From contig OMOD01000007.1 in NCBI GenBank assembly GCA_900290255.1, forward strand, positions 28,209 to 92,208: a stretch of DNA of 64,000 bases, in the 5' to 3' direction. Shown here piece after piece: positions 16,564 to 26,462 of this stretch. A program made the translations under genes and the position numbers. Each line of letters starts with the position of its first letter. The first letter of the stretch is position 1. The DNA comes from Candidatus Sulfotelmatobacter kueseliae (GTDB taxonomy: Bacteria > Acidobacteriota > Terriglobia > Terriglobales > Acidobacteriaceae). Under the pieces are notes generated by a model that saw only the letters and a program-made list of their open reading frames with translations, was not told the origin of the DNA and made no database searches.

Positions 16564-19500
16564 TCATTGCAGCTTGACTCTAGCTTCCGGCAGAAGGCGT
16601 ACCGGACCTATCATTCCCGACGGCATGAAGAACACACGACGCTGGAACATCACAAAGTGGGGGTCACCGCTCATCCCATCGCCCACGAGGCGGTTCCGGA
16701 GGGTATTCGTCACTACGATCTCAAAATGGTTGCTGCCGGCTTTCAGGTATGGGGCGACATCCACACGATAGGGTCGCATGAGCAAGGAAGCGACTTTCCT
16801 GTTGTTAATCCAGACCTCGGCTACATCGTGGACTTCTCCGAGGTCCAGTTCGAGTGCCAACCCGGGGCGCAGATAGGGCTCCGCGACCTGGACGTCGAGG
16901 CTGTAGTGTCCGTGTCCGGAGAAGTAACGCAAGTTTTGCGACAGGCTCCAATCCCGCAGAGGCGCCGCATGAATTCGTTCGCTCCATTCCTTTCCGTCTT
17001 TATCGTTTCCCACCAAGTTGAGATCCCAGTTCGGCCCGAGAGTCAAAGCCAGTGGAATCTCTGTTGGCGAAACCAATGAAGTCTTGCCTTTTCCGTCGTC
17101 GAATTCCGTGTGATAGGTTCCGGGTTCGGTGGCCACGCCGAAGAGACCGTCTGAGGTATGTTCAATCCTTTGAAAGTTCGTACGCACGGCGTGCTCTCCT
17201 TCCCGAGATTCTGCCAGGCCAATCAGCTCGGACCCATAGGGATTGAGATGGATATCGAGCGTCACACTGCCACTCTCGGAGCGGTACACAGGCGCTTCGG
17301 TAACCTCACCCGTCCACGGATCCCAAACCTGCGGAATACGCCTGCCGGCAGCCAGCGTCACCCGCGCATCCTGGGACTCTGCCTTGGGATTGCGAAAGAA
17401 GAAAAAGCTCGTCGACCCCGCGTCAAACTGCTGGAAGAAAATGCTCGGTTCAGGAGTAGCGAACCGCAGGTTTGGGCCCACTTTCAGTTCGGCTTGTAAC
17501 ACCCCACGGACTGCGGTTGCGTCATCCACAAAGCGAACACTTCCGCGCCCCTGAACAGTCGCGGATTTAGCGGTTGCGTCCTTCTGGCTGCCGATGATTT
17601 CCTGCATGATCTGCCGAATTCGTTGTCCGTGGCTCTCATAGTCTTTGAACGAAACTTCTTCCGCGGGCATATGCTCGGCGAACACGATGGGCAATCCCGC
17701 CCGGGCAAACTCTTCGAGCTTCTTGGCCAATTGCAAGGTAATCCGAGTCTCGTTACGCAGCACTAAAGAGGGATAGGCATTGCCGGGAGTTTTCAGTTCG
17801 TGATTTTCGACGGTTGCATGGTGCAACAAAGTATCTTCGTTGATGAAGTCGAAGTTATAGCCGTTCGCCATCAGCGAATACTCAAGTGGATAGTCCTCAT
17901 CAGTCGGCATCCAGCTCGGGTAATAGAGGCGGTGCGAGTATAAGGCCACACGAGAAACGCTGTGCCCCGATTGCGAAAGCGTCTGCACCCGAGCCATATA
18001 GTCATTCAATGGTTTCAGGTACGGCCAAAAAGGATTATGAAAATTCAGAAGCGAGGAAAAAGTGTAGACGAGCTCATACTGAGTCGAAAAAGGAAACCAG
18101 CCGGGCTCGGGGCGGTCCATGTATTCGTAGGGAAAACCGTGATAGATGATCCGATTGATACCCGCTGTGAACAGCTCGTCGACGGTAGTTTTCATCAATT
18201 CGGGCGTTGTCTCGTAGGGGTGGTCCCGCCACACGAACGTCTCGCTGGAAATGGCGTTTCTGCCGAACAGATGTCCGCCGGACGAGGCTAACTTCAAGAA
18301 ATCGTAACTCCCGTCCGCGTACAGGACCTCGGTTTCCGGGAAATCCGCCTGGCCGTAAATTCGCAGAAGGTCGGCCGGGGCTCCGTGTGCCTGGATGCGA
18401 GCCTTGAGATGATTGCTATGCGCCCAGTCGATCAGGGGCTGATAAAAGTTGTCAATCATCAAGTCGGAGACCGTCAGCCAATAGTCGTGCCGCACGCGCT
18501 CCCCGGTTTCCGGAGCGTCGAAAACCGGAAGCGATGGATACTCCTCGCCAGGATCGCTCTCTCCCGGACGCTTGACTAAGGGGAGGTAGGGAGTGAGATC
18601 GTAGCCTCGGCGTTTCTGAAACTCGGCTAAGAAATCGTCCGTCCAGTACATGCTTTCAGCACTAACTTCCAGACTGTCGCAAAAGATTGCCCGCAACGAC
18701 TTGCCAAAGTCTGCGCCAAAGTATTTCTTTCCCGCTTCGCCCACCGCCTCGATGTGCTTGTCAAGGGCCTGTCGTTTCAGATGGTCGAGGACCCACTGTG
18801 TGCCAATTCCCGCGCCCCCTTCCACATTTTGCAAGGTCGGAGCTTGAATGAAGCTAAACAGCACCCACTGCCCGGCCGGCACCTCCCACTTCAGACTATT
18901 GTCCTCAGCAATCTGCGGAGTCAGTACGATCGCGGATGCGACATCGATTTTCCCCGATTCGATAACCGTATCGATGGGAGGAGAATCGGAAAACTCCTGT
19001 ATTTTTCTCTTTCCATAGGAAGGCAGAGACCCAGGCGCCGCGACCACGGCCACGAGTTTTTCACCCGCCCTCAGCGGGGCCCCGGGAAACGGGCCGGCGA
19101 AAGTGGAGGGGCCGGTAAGAGCGATCTGATGGAAGCTCAACCTCTGCGAGGCAAGCTCCAACGGGATGTAGGGACCGCCGAAGGGCCATCCCGAACCAAA
19201 CGTCAGATCCACGTCGAGACCAAGCCGGCCGCCTTCTTCAATCGCATACTTCACACGATTGAACCAGGCTGGCGTTAGAAAGCTGTCTACGCGACGAGCC
19301 ACCTCGCCTGTCGGATTAGGATTCAGTCCATCCTTGAAGGACTGAATTTCCACTCCGCCCAGGCCGGCATCCTTGATAATTCGCAGTTCTCGCGCGATCT
19401 CTTCATCGGTGACGTCTCCTCCCGGCCACCACCATCGCACCATGGGACGAGCTGAAGCGGGAGGATTCTCAAAGCTGGTTCGCAGTTCATCCCGGGAATC

Positions 19501-19596
19501 CTCTCGCTTTGAAGATGAACGCTGGGCGGAGGAGAACAGCGTCAGGTATAACGTGCAAGCCAACAATGCCAAGACAGAGCAATAGTTCGAACGCAT
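16564..19596 (-). CDS. Glycoside hydrolase family 106 alpha-L-rhamnosidase-like protein
   Basis: 1010 residues from the ATG at 19594-19596 (AGAGGA ribosome site); a GTG 33 bases upstream is less likely. Signal peptide in MRSNYCSVLALLACTLYLTL. The N-terminus carries PMVRWWWPGGDVTDEEIARE, then DAGLGGVEIQSF and LTFGSGWPFGGPYIP, diagnostic of GH106. ARIQAHGAPADLLRIYGQAD, then PETE lies in the catalytic TIM barrel. The C-terminus (LGEVHDVAEVWINNRKVASL) is a galactose-binding-like beta-sandwich. It would remove terminal rhamnose from plant or bacterial polysaccharides such as rhamnogalacturonan. It follows the TonB-dependent receptor on the same strand, as in polysaccharide-use loci. Confidence 0.85.
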   Translation of the reverse strand: MRSNYCSVLALLACTLYLTLFSSAQRSSSKREDSRDELRTSFENPPASARPMVRWWWPGGDVTDEEIARELRIIKDAGLGGVEIQSFKDGLNPNPTGEVARRVDSFLTPAWFNRVKYAIEEGGRLGLDVDLTFGSGWPFGGPYIPLELASQRLSFHQIALTGPSTFAGPFPGAPLRAGEKLVAVVAAPGSLPSYGKRKIQEFSDSPPIDTVIESGKIDVASAIVLTPQIAEDNSLKWEVPAGQWVLFSFIQAPTLQNVEGGAGIGTQWVLDHLKRQALDKHIEAVGEAGKKYFGADFGKSLRAIFCDSLEVSAESMYWTDDFLAEFQKRRGYDLTPYLPLVKRPGESDPGEEYPSLPVFDAPETGERVRHDYWLTVSDLMIDNFYQPLIDWAHSNHLKARIQAHGAPADLLRIYGQADFPETEVLYADGSYDFLKLASSGGHLFGRNAISSETFVWRDHPYETTPELMKTTVDELFTAGINRIIYHGFPYEYMDRPEPGWFPFSTQYELVYTFSSLLNFHNPFWPYLKPLNDYMARVQTLSQSGHSVSRVALYSHRLYYPSWMPTDEDYPLEYSLMANGYNFDFINEDTLLHHATVENHELKTPGNAYPSLVLRNETRITLQLAKKLEEFARAGLPIVFAEHMPAEEVSFKDYESHGQRIRQIMQEIIGSQKDATAKSATVQGRGSVRFVDDATAVRGVLQAELKVGPNLRFATPEPSIFFQQFDAGSTSFFFFRNPKAESQDARVTLAAGRRIPQVWDPWTGEVTEAPVYRSESGSVTLDIHLNPYGSELIGLAESREGEHAVRTNFQRIEHTSDGLFGVATEPGTYHTEFDDGKGKTSLVSPTEIPLALTLGPNWDLNLVGNDKDGKEWSERIHAAPLRDWSLSQNLRYFSGHGHYSLDVQVAEPYLRPGLALELDLGEVHDVAEVWINNRKVASLLMRPYRVDVAPYLKAGSNHFEIVVTNTLRNRLVGDGMSGDPHFVMFQRRVFFMPSGMIGPVRLLPEARVKLQ

Positions 19597-19787
19597 AGGG
19601 CAGAGTCCTCTGATTCCTTTCTCAATCACTGGGAATAGCCTGTTTCTGATACGGATCCCGGATTCCAGACTAGTGAAGTCGTCTCAGGCGAGAGCCGGGC
19701 TCGCGTCGACCGAGGGACATTTAGAGTGGGCGGCATTCCGACCGCGGACGTTTCTCTTGTCTGCGTCAACTCCATGGCCGGCGTTGC

Positions 19788-22700
19788 TCAGAAAATAATC
19801 TTCAAGCCGAACTCTCCAATGCGTCCGTTATGCGCCCCACTGGGGTGCAGGAAATTACTGGAAACTAAGCCGAACTCGCTGTTGCCATTCACACAATCGT
19901 CAGAACCCGAGTTCACCGTGTATCCACAAGAATTGTTATTTACGCCGGTCCACTGCGGATGGTTGAAAACGTTGAACCCCTCGGCACGGAACTCAATTGC
20001 CTTCGACTCCCCAATTTTGAAGTGCTTGAACAATCCCATGTCGAAATTGAGACGGCCCGGCCCGATCAGAGAATTGCGGCCCGAATCGCCAAAAGTGAGA
20101 CCTGTGGGTTGCGAGTAAGCTCCGGGATTGTAGAGCAACGGACCGTACACAATGCCCGGCACCTGGGCGAAGCTAGGTTTGGGGCCGTGCGGATCTCCCA
20201 CCAGATCGGCGAAGGAGCCCGAACCTACGCTATTCCCGACTCCAGCATTGTCATAGGTGCCGCCATTAATAATGCTGGCCGGTTCTCCCGTCTGAGCCGT
20301 CGTGATGCCCGATACCTGCCAGCCTCCGAGCATCGATCCCGTCAAGCCTTTTGCATGCTGGAAAATCGGCAAATTGTAGATGTAGCTGACTGTGAAGATA
20401 TGGCGCTGATCATAGTCGGAACTGGCGCGATAGGCATTCAGATTGTAGGAATCGACAAATGTAGCGTCATAGCGATCGGAAGAATCGTCAATCGAGTGGC
20501 TGTAAGTGTACGCGAGCGTGAGCTGAAGTCCACCAGCATTCCGCCTGCCTGACACTTGCAGCGCATTATAGCTTGAGTTCGCTCCCCCGATGATGCCATA
20601 GATCGAGTCGTAACCCTGATAGGGACGAAACATATCTGTATCTACGTTGCCGCAGGCGACGTTGAGATTGAGAAGAGCCTGACCGGTGACTGGAGTTCCA
20701 TCTGAGAACGCATCATTGTCACATATGTCACCTGTAATGATCTGGTTCCTGGGAATGAACGGATTCTGGTTGGCGGGAACGGAATGAAGCTGATTGCGAT
20801 CGAGTTGTCGTGAAAGATGAGTTCCCTTGCTGCCCACATAAGCCACGGTCAACAGAGTATTGCGAGCCAATTCACGCTGAATATCGAGATGGTATTGTTG
20901 CACGTAAGGCCATTGCGTCACGTTGGTAATTGAGGTCAACTGGCTTACGCCGCCGCCCAACGGGAACAGTTCCGGCCCGCCATTGGGCAATGTACCGCCA
21001 AGATTGGTGTAGCCCGATATGAAAAATTGCACGGGCGCGATGATGCCCGGAGGGTTCCCCTCCAGCGACTCGGTGTTAGCGTCGTTTCCGTTGGCGTGTT
21101 CAAAGAAGATACCGTAGCCCCCGCGAATCGCCGTTTTTCCGTCCCCCTTCGGATCAAAAGCGAAACCGATGCGGGGCGCTGGATTGAATAAATGATCGGA
21201 CATGCAACTTCGATGCACTCCGTTATAACCGCAATGCACCATTCCGGTCATGTTGTAGACGCTTTGTCCTGGGCCAAAATTCAATGACCCGTCCGGATTA
21301 AACGTGGGGGCACTGGCTGCGACGTAGGCAGATGGCACGAAATTGTAAGAGTTACCATACCGCTCGTAATAACTGCCATACAGGCTCACTCTAACACCGA
21401 GGTTCAGTGTGAGCCTCTTAGTTGCTCGCCAATCATCCTGCACAAATGGTTCCAAGACCTTGTAGCGCTCGTAATATTTCAGGTTTTGGTTGGGTTGAGC
21501 GAAAGAATTGACATATCCCAACAACAAATCCGCGAAACCATCGCCCGTACTGGAAAACGGCCCTCCAGAATTGTTGGTCTGATTGTAGGCAGTAAATGGA
21601 TCCGAGTAAAAGCCCAGGCTTCCATTCGGCTCCTCTCCCGCCATCTCGTTCTTTTGAATAGCCGCGAAGTAGGCTCCGAACTGGATGTTGTGCTTTCCTT
21701 TGGTCCAGGTCAACGTGTCATGGTAGGCGTAAGTAGGGTTCGAGTTATTCCAGGGCAAGTAGCCTGGATCGACGCTGAATTGGAAGTTGCCCTGGCCGCC
21801 AACACCAAACGATGGAATCGTTCCGTTAAAGCCGTTTTCGAAAATCCCGGTCATGGTCATGCTCGCTGGACGCTTCCAGCCGCTTCCCGTATTGAAAAGA
21901 TGCAAGTGATTGGCCCCATAGCTGAAGACAAACTCATTCATCAACGTGGGAGACATCGTAGCCGTCAAATTCGTCACCACGCTAACACCGGGACCCTGCA
22001 GCGTCCCGCCGATCGCCGGCACACTCGAACCCGACCAGGGCGAAATTGGAAAGTCCTGCGTCCACGAATCGTGGATAAAGCGCATGTTCGCCCGCAGTTT
22101 GGAGTTGATGTTATCGTCGACCCTAATCAGTTCCTCATGCCAATTGATGGGCGCAGCAAACGTTCCGACAAAGTTATGTCCGTCATTCGGCAGGGGAATA
22201 TTTGCAACCAGCGGATTGGTGTTGACAGGATCCAGGAGATTGGAGGGAAGCGTGTTGTTGGGAAAACCAACATACAGATTATTGCCTTGATTATCCTGAC
22301 CAACTAAGGCGTATGCGGGACAGTTGTAGTTCACCACTTCATTGGGAATAGCGGGAGTAGAAACTACTCTTGCAAAAACAGTGCCAGCAGCCGGACATAC
22401 ATCGTTGAAATTCCCCGCACGCTCCGCGGCGGTCGGTATATATACGGTGGGGTTGTTATAGACGTACGGAACATTTTCCCGGCGAAATTCCTGGGACCAA
22501 AAGAAAAACAGTTTGTCCTTCTTGATGGGTCCGCCCAGGATGTATCCGAAATCGTTCTTGTTGTAGTAGGTCTTCGCCTGTCCCGGCAAGTCAAAGTAAT
22601 TATGGGCGTTGAAGGCGGCATTACGAATGAACTCGAAGGCCTCGCCGTGGAACTTATTGGTGCCGGACTTAGTCACCGCCTCAATGGTCCCGGATCCGTT

Positions 22701-23402
22701 GCGACCGTACTGCGCGCCGTAGGTCGAAGTCAGGACTCGAACTTCAGCGAGTGCGTCGATGTTAGGGTAGACATTGATATTAGCGTTGCTGCCGCTATCA
22801 AGAATTTCGCCACCATCAATCTCCCAATTGTTGAACTCGGTGCGGCCGCCGTTGACGGCATAAGACACGCTGCCGTTCGGTCCAACGGTTCCGTCATCCT
22901 GCCCGGTTTGATCGCTCACTCCCGGGACAAGTTTGATGAGCGTGGTGAAATCCCGGCCGTTCAACTCCAGTTGGCTGATCTGTTCCCCGGTTATCGTACC
23001 GGCCATCTCAGAGGACTGGGTCTCGACCTTGCCGGCCGCGTTTCCCTCCACGACAATCTCGCTGGTCACTTTGCCAATAACCAACTTGGTGTCCACTCTG
23101 AGTTTTTCTCCGACGCGGAGAATCACTTTGCGGGCTTCATATTTCTGAAAGCCGGGGGCCGTGATGGTGACGTTGTAAGTCCCGGCCCCGAGGCCGCCGA
23201 CGAAATAGTTACCGTCCCCGTTGGTAACGGTGGTCCGGCGAAAACCGGTGGAGGGATCACTAACCGAAACCTCAGCCCCGACGATCGCTGCTCCAGTATC
23301 GTCGAGAACGGTGCCAGTGAAGGACCCGGAAGACTGCGCGAAGAGGCGCACGGAAAGAAAACAAACGCACAGCAAACCCCATGACCAAGGCTTTAGATGC
23401 AT
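19788..23402 (-). CDS. Oar-like TonB-dependent receptor with carboxypeptidase-regulatory domain
   Basis: 1204 residues, ATG with AAGGAA upstream. Signal peptide of about 22 residues ending LFAQ, then a CarboxypepD_reg/Cna-B-like domain (GTVLDDTGAAIVGAEVSVSD, YFVGGLGAGTYNVTITAPGF; residues 27-107), a plug-like region (LELNGRDFTTLIKLVPGVSD) and a long barrel ending in KIIF, an aromatic outer-membrane C-terminus. This family is greatly expanded in Acidobacteriota and takes the SusC-like role for large glycans. The promoter region faces a glycosidase gene and contains two LacI-type palindromes. Confidence 0.92.
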   Translation of the reverse strand: MHLKPWSWGLLCVCFLSVRLFAQSSGSFTGTVLDDTGAAIVGAEVSVSDPSTGFRRTTVTNGDGNYFVGGLGAGTYNVTITAPGFQKYEARKVILRVGEKLRVDTKLVIGKVTSEIVVEGNAAGKVETQSSEMAGTITGEQISQLELNGRDFTTLIKLVPGVSDQTGQDDGTVGPNGSVSYAVNGGRTEFNNWEIDGGEILDSGSNANINVYPNIDALAEVRVLTSTYGAQYGRNGSGTIEAVTKSGTNKFHGEAFEFIRNAAFNAHNYFDLPGQAKTYYNKNDFGYILGGPIKKDKLFFFWSQEFRRENVPYVYNNPTVYIPTAAERAGNFNDVCPAAGTVFARVVSTPAIPNEVVNYNCPAYALVGQDNQGNNLYVGFPNNTLPSNLLDPVNTNPLVANIPLPNDGHNFVGTFAAPINWHEELIRVDDNINSKLRANMRFIHDSWTQDFPISPWSGSSVPAIGGTLQGPGVSVVTNLTATMSPTLMNEFVFSYGANHLHLFNTGSGWKRPASMTMTGIFENGFNGTIPSFGVGGQGNFQFSVDPGYLPWNNSNPTYAYHDTLTWTKGKHNIQFGAYFAAIQKNEMAGEEPNGSLGFYSDPFTAYNQTNNSGGPFSSTGDGFADLLLGYVNSFAQPNQNLKYYERYKVLEPFVQDDWRATKRLTLNLGVRVSLYGSYYERYGNSYNFVPSAYVAASAPTFNPDGSLNFGPGQSVYNMTGMVHCGYNGVHRSCMSDHLFNPAPRIGFAFDPKGDGKTAIRGGYGIFFEHANGNDANTESLEGNPPGIIAPVQFFISGYTNLGGTLPNGGPELFPLGGGVSQLTSITNVTQWPYVQQYHLDIQRELARNTLLTVAYVGSKGTHLSRQLDRNQLHSVPANQNPFIPRNQIITGDICDNDAFSDGTPVTGQALLNLNVACGNVDTDMFRPYQGYDSIYGIIGGANSSYNALQVSGRRNAGGLQLTLAYTYSHSIDDSSDRYDATFVDSYNLNAYRASSDYDQRHIFTVSYIYNLPIFQHAKGLTGSMLGGWQVSGITTAQTGEPASIINGGTYDNAGVGNSVGSGSFADLVGDPHGPKPSFAQVPGIVYGPLLYNPGAYSQPTGLTFGDSGRNSLIGPGRLNFDMGLFKHFKIGESKAIEFRAEGFNVFNHPQWTGVNNNSCGYTVNSGSDDCVNGNSEFGLVSSNFLHPSGAHNGRIGEFGLKIIF

Positions 23403-23504
23403 GGCCGTATTCCTTTTTGACGCCCCCGTACTTTTCTCACTGACGGGGACATCCCTTACCGCCTATGAATTCCTCACGTTTGCGAATCTGGAAACGATCT
23501 TCAG

Positions 23505-23518
23505 TTGAAACGCTTCAA
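23505..23518. promoter_or_regulatory. LacI-type operator upstream of the TonB-dependent receptor
   Basis: TTGAAACGCTTCAA, a 14-bp inverted repeat around a central CG with one mismatched pair, about 100 bp upstream of the receptor start. It has the classic TTGAAACG...CTTCAA form of LacI-family operators. Confidence 0.55.
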
Positions 23519-23635
23519 AACAACGTGTCATGGTGCGGCAAGTCTGTTCCGAGTGTCAAGCGATAAAGGCGTTCGACAGACATTGCTCTCCATCTTGACC
23601 GTTTGGCGCAACAGTTCTCCCCAAGAATATCCGAA

Positions 23636-23674
23636 TTTGAAAGCTTTCAAACATTTCACGCCTTGGCTTATACT
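23636..23674 (+). promoter_or_regulatory. Glycosidase promoter with overlapping LacI-type operator
   Basis: TTTGAAAGCTTTCAAA at 23636-23651 is a perfect 16-bp palindrome of LacI-operator type. Its right arm supplies a -35 box (TTCAAA, 23646-23651), separated by exactly 17 bases from TATACT (23669-23674). The start codon follows at 23705. An occupied operator would block the -35. Confidence 0.7.
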
Positions 23675-23704
23675 TCGCTTGGCAACACGAGTCCTGGTGA
23701 AATC

Positions 23705-26311
23705 ATGAATTACTGCCGCGGCCCTTTTCGGCGAAGATCGCGACCTCTGGCTGGAGTTTTCTTATCTTGCAGTGTGCTCTTCATATGCACGCTCACATTT
23801 GCCGGGGAGCCGGAGCATTCCCTGGAACTCTCTCGACCCATTCGATCATGGGAGTTTGTCTCGGCCGTTGGCACTCGCGCCGGGATCTTCGGGAATGAAC
23901 AAGGAACACTCGAGGCGTGGGTGTATCCGCTGAAAATTGTGAACGCTTTCCATCTGCGATTTCATGTGGATGGCACCATCGTGCCCGCGGAAACCCTGGC
24001 GCGAACCTTGATTGTTCGTCCTGAGTCGAGCACGATCGTCTATACCGGGGACACTTTTTCCGTGCGCGAAACTTTGTTTGTCCCGGTGCATGAGCCGGGC
24101 GCCGTAATCGCCTTCGACGTCGATACGAGTGGACCTCTGGAGATTGAGGCTATCTTTGAACGTGATTTTCAGCTCGAATGGCCGGGCACCGTGGGAGATG
24201 CAGGCGGAGACTGGGATCCGGCCCTGCGCGCTTTCCATTTCGGAGATGCGGCGGGGAAGTTTGACGCCCTGGTCGGCTCTCCATCCGCCACCCGAACCTC
24301 TGAAGAATACTCCACCAACTACTCCCATTCTCGCCAAGACTCTTTTCGGCTAAGTGCGACCGAAAAAGGTATGGAGACGAAGCTCATCGTGATTGCCGCG
24401 TCTTTCACAGGCCTGAATCCGATGGCAAGCCTCTACGCGCACCTGGCGAAGGACTATCCGGGATTGCTGCACGGTTCTGCTGAGTATTACCGGGATTACC
24501 TGGCCCGCACTGTAAGCCTTCAGCTCCCCGATGCGCAAATCGAACGAGCGTACGACTGGGCAAAGGTGAGCATGTTGCAGGGCGTCGTGCAGAACCCCTT
24601 TTTGGGCGAGGGCCTGGCGGCCGGATTCGACACATCAAGCGACGACCACCGCCCTGGTTTCGGGTGGTTCTTTGGCCGGGACGCGGAGTGGACTTCTCTA
24701 GCGCTCGATGCGGTTGGCGACTTCTCCACTGCGCGCAATGCCTTGGCATTCCTCAGCAAGTATCAGCGGGCGGACGGTAAGGTCCCTCACGAAGTCTCGC
24801 AAAGCGCCAGTTTTCTGGACTGGTTCAAGAACACACCGTATGCCTACGCCTCTGCAGACGCCACGCCCCTCTTCATTATTGCTGCGAACGATTACGTGAC
24901 GCGCAGCGGCGACACTGACTTCGCCCGGGAGAAATGGGACAACCTTTGGAGAGCGTATGGATTTCTCCAATCCACCTACGATGCGCAGGGACTAGCCCAG
25001 AACGTCGGCGTAGGCCATGGCTGGGTCGAAGGAGGACCGCTCTATCCGGTGAGGGTTGAGCTTTATCAGGCATCGCTGGGACTTGAAGCCCTGCGCGCGC
25101 TTTCGCACCTCGCTCATCTTCTGGGCAAGGAAGATCTCGGCCAGCAGCTGGCGCAGACTTTCGAACGGCAAAAGCCGCTTTTGGATAAAGTCTTCTGGTC
25201 CCAAGAAAAACAAATCTACGCTTATGCCCTTGATGCGAACAGCAAAGATGCAAATCCAAAACGGGTTGAGACGGCGAGTGTCCTGGCTGCAGTGCCGATG
25301 TGGTTCACGCAACTTGACGAAGATCGGGCTCGAAGCATGATTCGGCAACTCGCGGGCCCCGACCATCAGACCGACTGGGGCATGCGAATTATTTCTTCGC
25401 ACGACCCGAACTACGATCCCGGCGGATACCATTTCGGAACGGTGTGGCCGCTGTTTACCGGCTGGGCTTCCGTGGGGGAGTACCGCTATCATCGCGCGCT
25501 TCCTGCTTACTCTAACTTGCGGGCCAACGCATTGCTGACCTTCGACGGATCGCTCGGCCACGTCGCCGAGGTTCTTTCCGGGAAGTACTATCAGACGCTG
25601 GCGACGGGATCGCCCCACCAGATTTGGTCGGCAGCTATGGTGGTCAATCCTCTGCTCAGCGGCCTGTTTGGCTTGCAAACCGACGCTAGCGCTTGTCACT
25701 TGGATTTTGTTCCTCACGTCCCAGCGGACTGGAGTTCGTTTTCCGTCAATAATGTGCGCCTCAGCGGGTTGGTACTGAATCTGAATTATCAACGGGTGCC
25801 CGACAATATCCGGTTAGAAGTGCAATCTACCGGCACGGGACGCTGTTCTCTGCAGTTCTCGCCAGCATTGAGTTTGCGCGCCAAAGTTGAGGCGGTTCGA
25901 CTCGATGGGCGCGCGCTGCCGATTCACACGGAACCGAATTCATCGGATCAGCATGTTATCGTGAACATCCCGATTACCGGCGGCCGCAATGTCGTCGAGA
26001 TTCGGTTTAAGCACGACTTTGCCCTGAGCGAGTCGGCGACTCTTCCAGCCCTCGGGAGTACAAGCCATGGCTTGCGTGTGCTTTCCGAATCGTGGACGCC
26101 CAACCGGGATGCTTTAAGCCTCCAACTCTCCGGTGCGGCGGGAGAAACTTACGAGCTCTCCGCCTGGAACCCGGGTCAAATTTCTTCCGTGGAAGGCGCG
26201 GAGCTTGAGAAGACAAGTGGGCAGAAGGCTCAGGTCCGTGTGCAGGTGCCGGCGACTGCACCCGGAATCGATCCGCAAGCCACCGTCATCTTTCATTTCG
26301 CTCCAAGATAA
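23705..26311 (+). CDS. Secreted (alpha/alpha)6-barrel glycosidase (glucoamylase / amylo-alpha-1,6-glucosidase-like)
   Basis: 868 residues from the ATG at 23705, chosen because it directly precedes a signal peptide (GVFLSCSVLFICTLTFAGEP). The N-terminal ~270 residues form a beta-sandwich domain. The catalytic region has DWAKVSMLQGVVQNPFLGEG, PGFGWFFGRDAEWTSLALD, GKVPHEVSQ and YHFGTVWPLFTGWA, typical of GH15/GH63/GH133-like inverting glycosidases with acidic residues at the barrel top. C-terminal beta-sandwich domains follow (residues ~680-868). The exact family and substrate are uncertain. The promoter carries a LacI-type operator, tying it to the neighbouring receptor. Confidence 0.75.
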   Translation: MNYCRGPFRRRSRPLAGVFLSCSVLFICTLTFAGEPEHSLELSRPIRSWEFVSAVGTRAGIFGNEQGTLEAWVYPLKIVNAFHLRFHVDGTIVPAETLARTLIVRPESSTIVYTGDTFSVRETLFVPVHEPGAVIAFDVDTSGPLEIEAIFERDFQLEWPGTVGDAGGDWDPALRAFHFGDAAGKFDALVGSPSATRTSEEYSTNYSHSRQDSFRLSATEKGMETKLIVIAASFTGLNPMASLYAHLAKDYPGLLHGSAEYYRDYLARTVSLQLPDAQIERAYDWAKVSMLQGVVQNPFLGEGLAAGFDTSSDDHRPGFGWFFGRDAEWTSLALDAVGDFSTARNALAFLSKYQRADGKVPHEVSQSASFLDWFKNTPYAYASADATPLFIIAANDYVTRSGDTDFAREKWDNLWRAYGFLQSTYDAQGLAQNVGVGHGWVEGGPLYPVRVELYQASLGLEALRALSHLAHLLGKEDLGQQLAQTFERQKPLLDKVFWSQEKQIYAYALDANSKDANPKRVETASVLAAVPMWFTQLDEDRARSMIRQLAGPDHQTDWGMRIISSHDPNYDPGGYHFGTVWPLFTGWASVGEYRYHRALPAYSNLRANALLTFDGSLGHVAEVLSGKYYQTLATGSPHQIWSAAMVVNPLLSGLFGLQTDASACHLDFVPHVPADWSSFSVNNVRLSGLVLNLNYQRVPDNIRLEVQSTGTGRCSLQFSPALSLRAKVEAVRLDGRALPIHTEPNSSDQHVIVNIPITGGRNVVEIRFKHDFALSESATLPALGSTSHGLRVLSESWTPNRDALSLQLSGAAGETYELSAWNPGQISSVEGAELEKTSGQKAQVRVQVPATAPGIDPQATVIFHFAPR

Positions 26312-26462
26312 GCGACCGCTCCCGCCGCCGAACTTAGGCACGCGAGACAGCAGCCTCCAGATGGAGTGATATTTGGGAGTTTCCTGGTGATACTCCGGAT
26401 GGAAAGTTGCTCAAAATCAAGCTCCGGCAGTTAATTCTAGAGAGAACCGCAGGATGGCACTC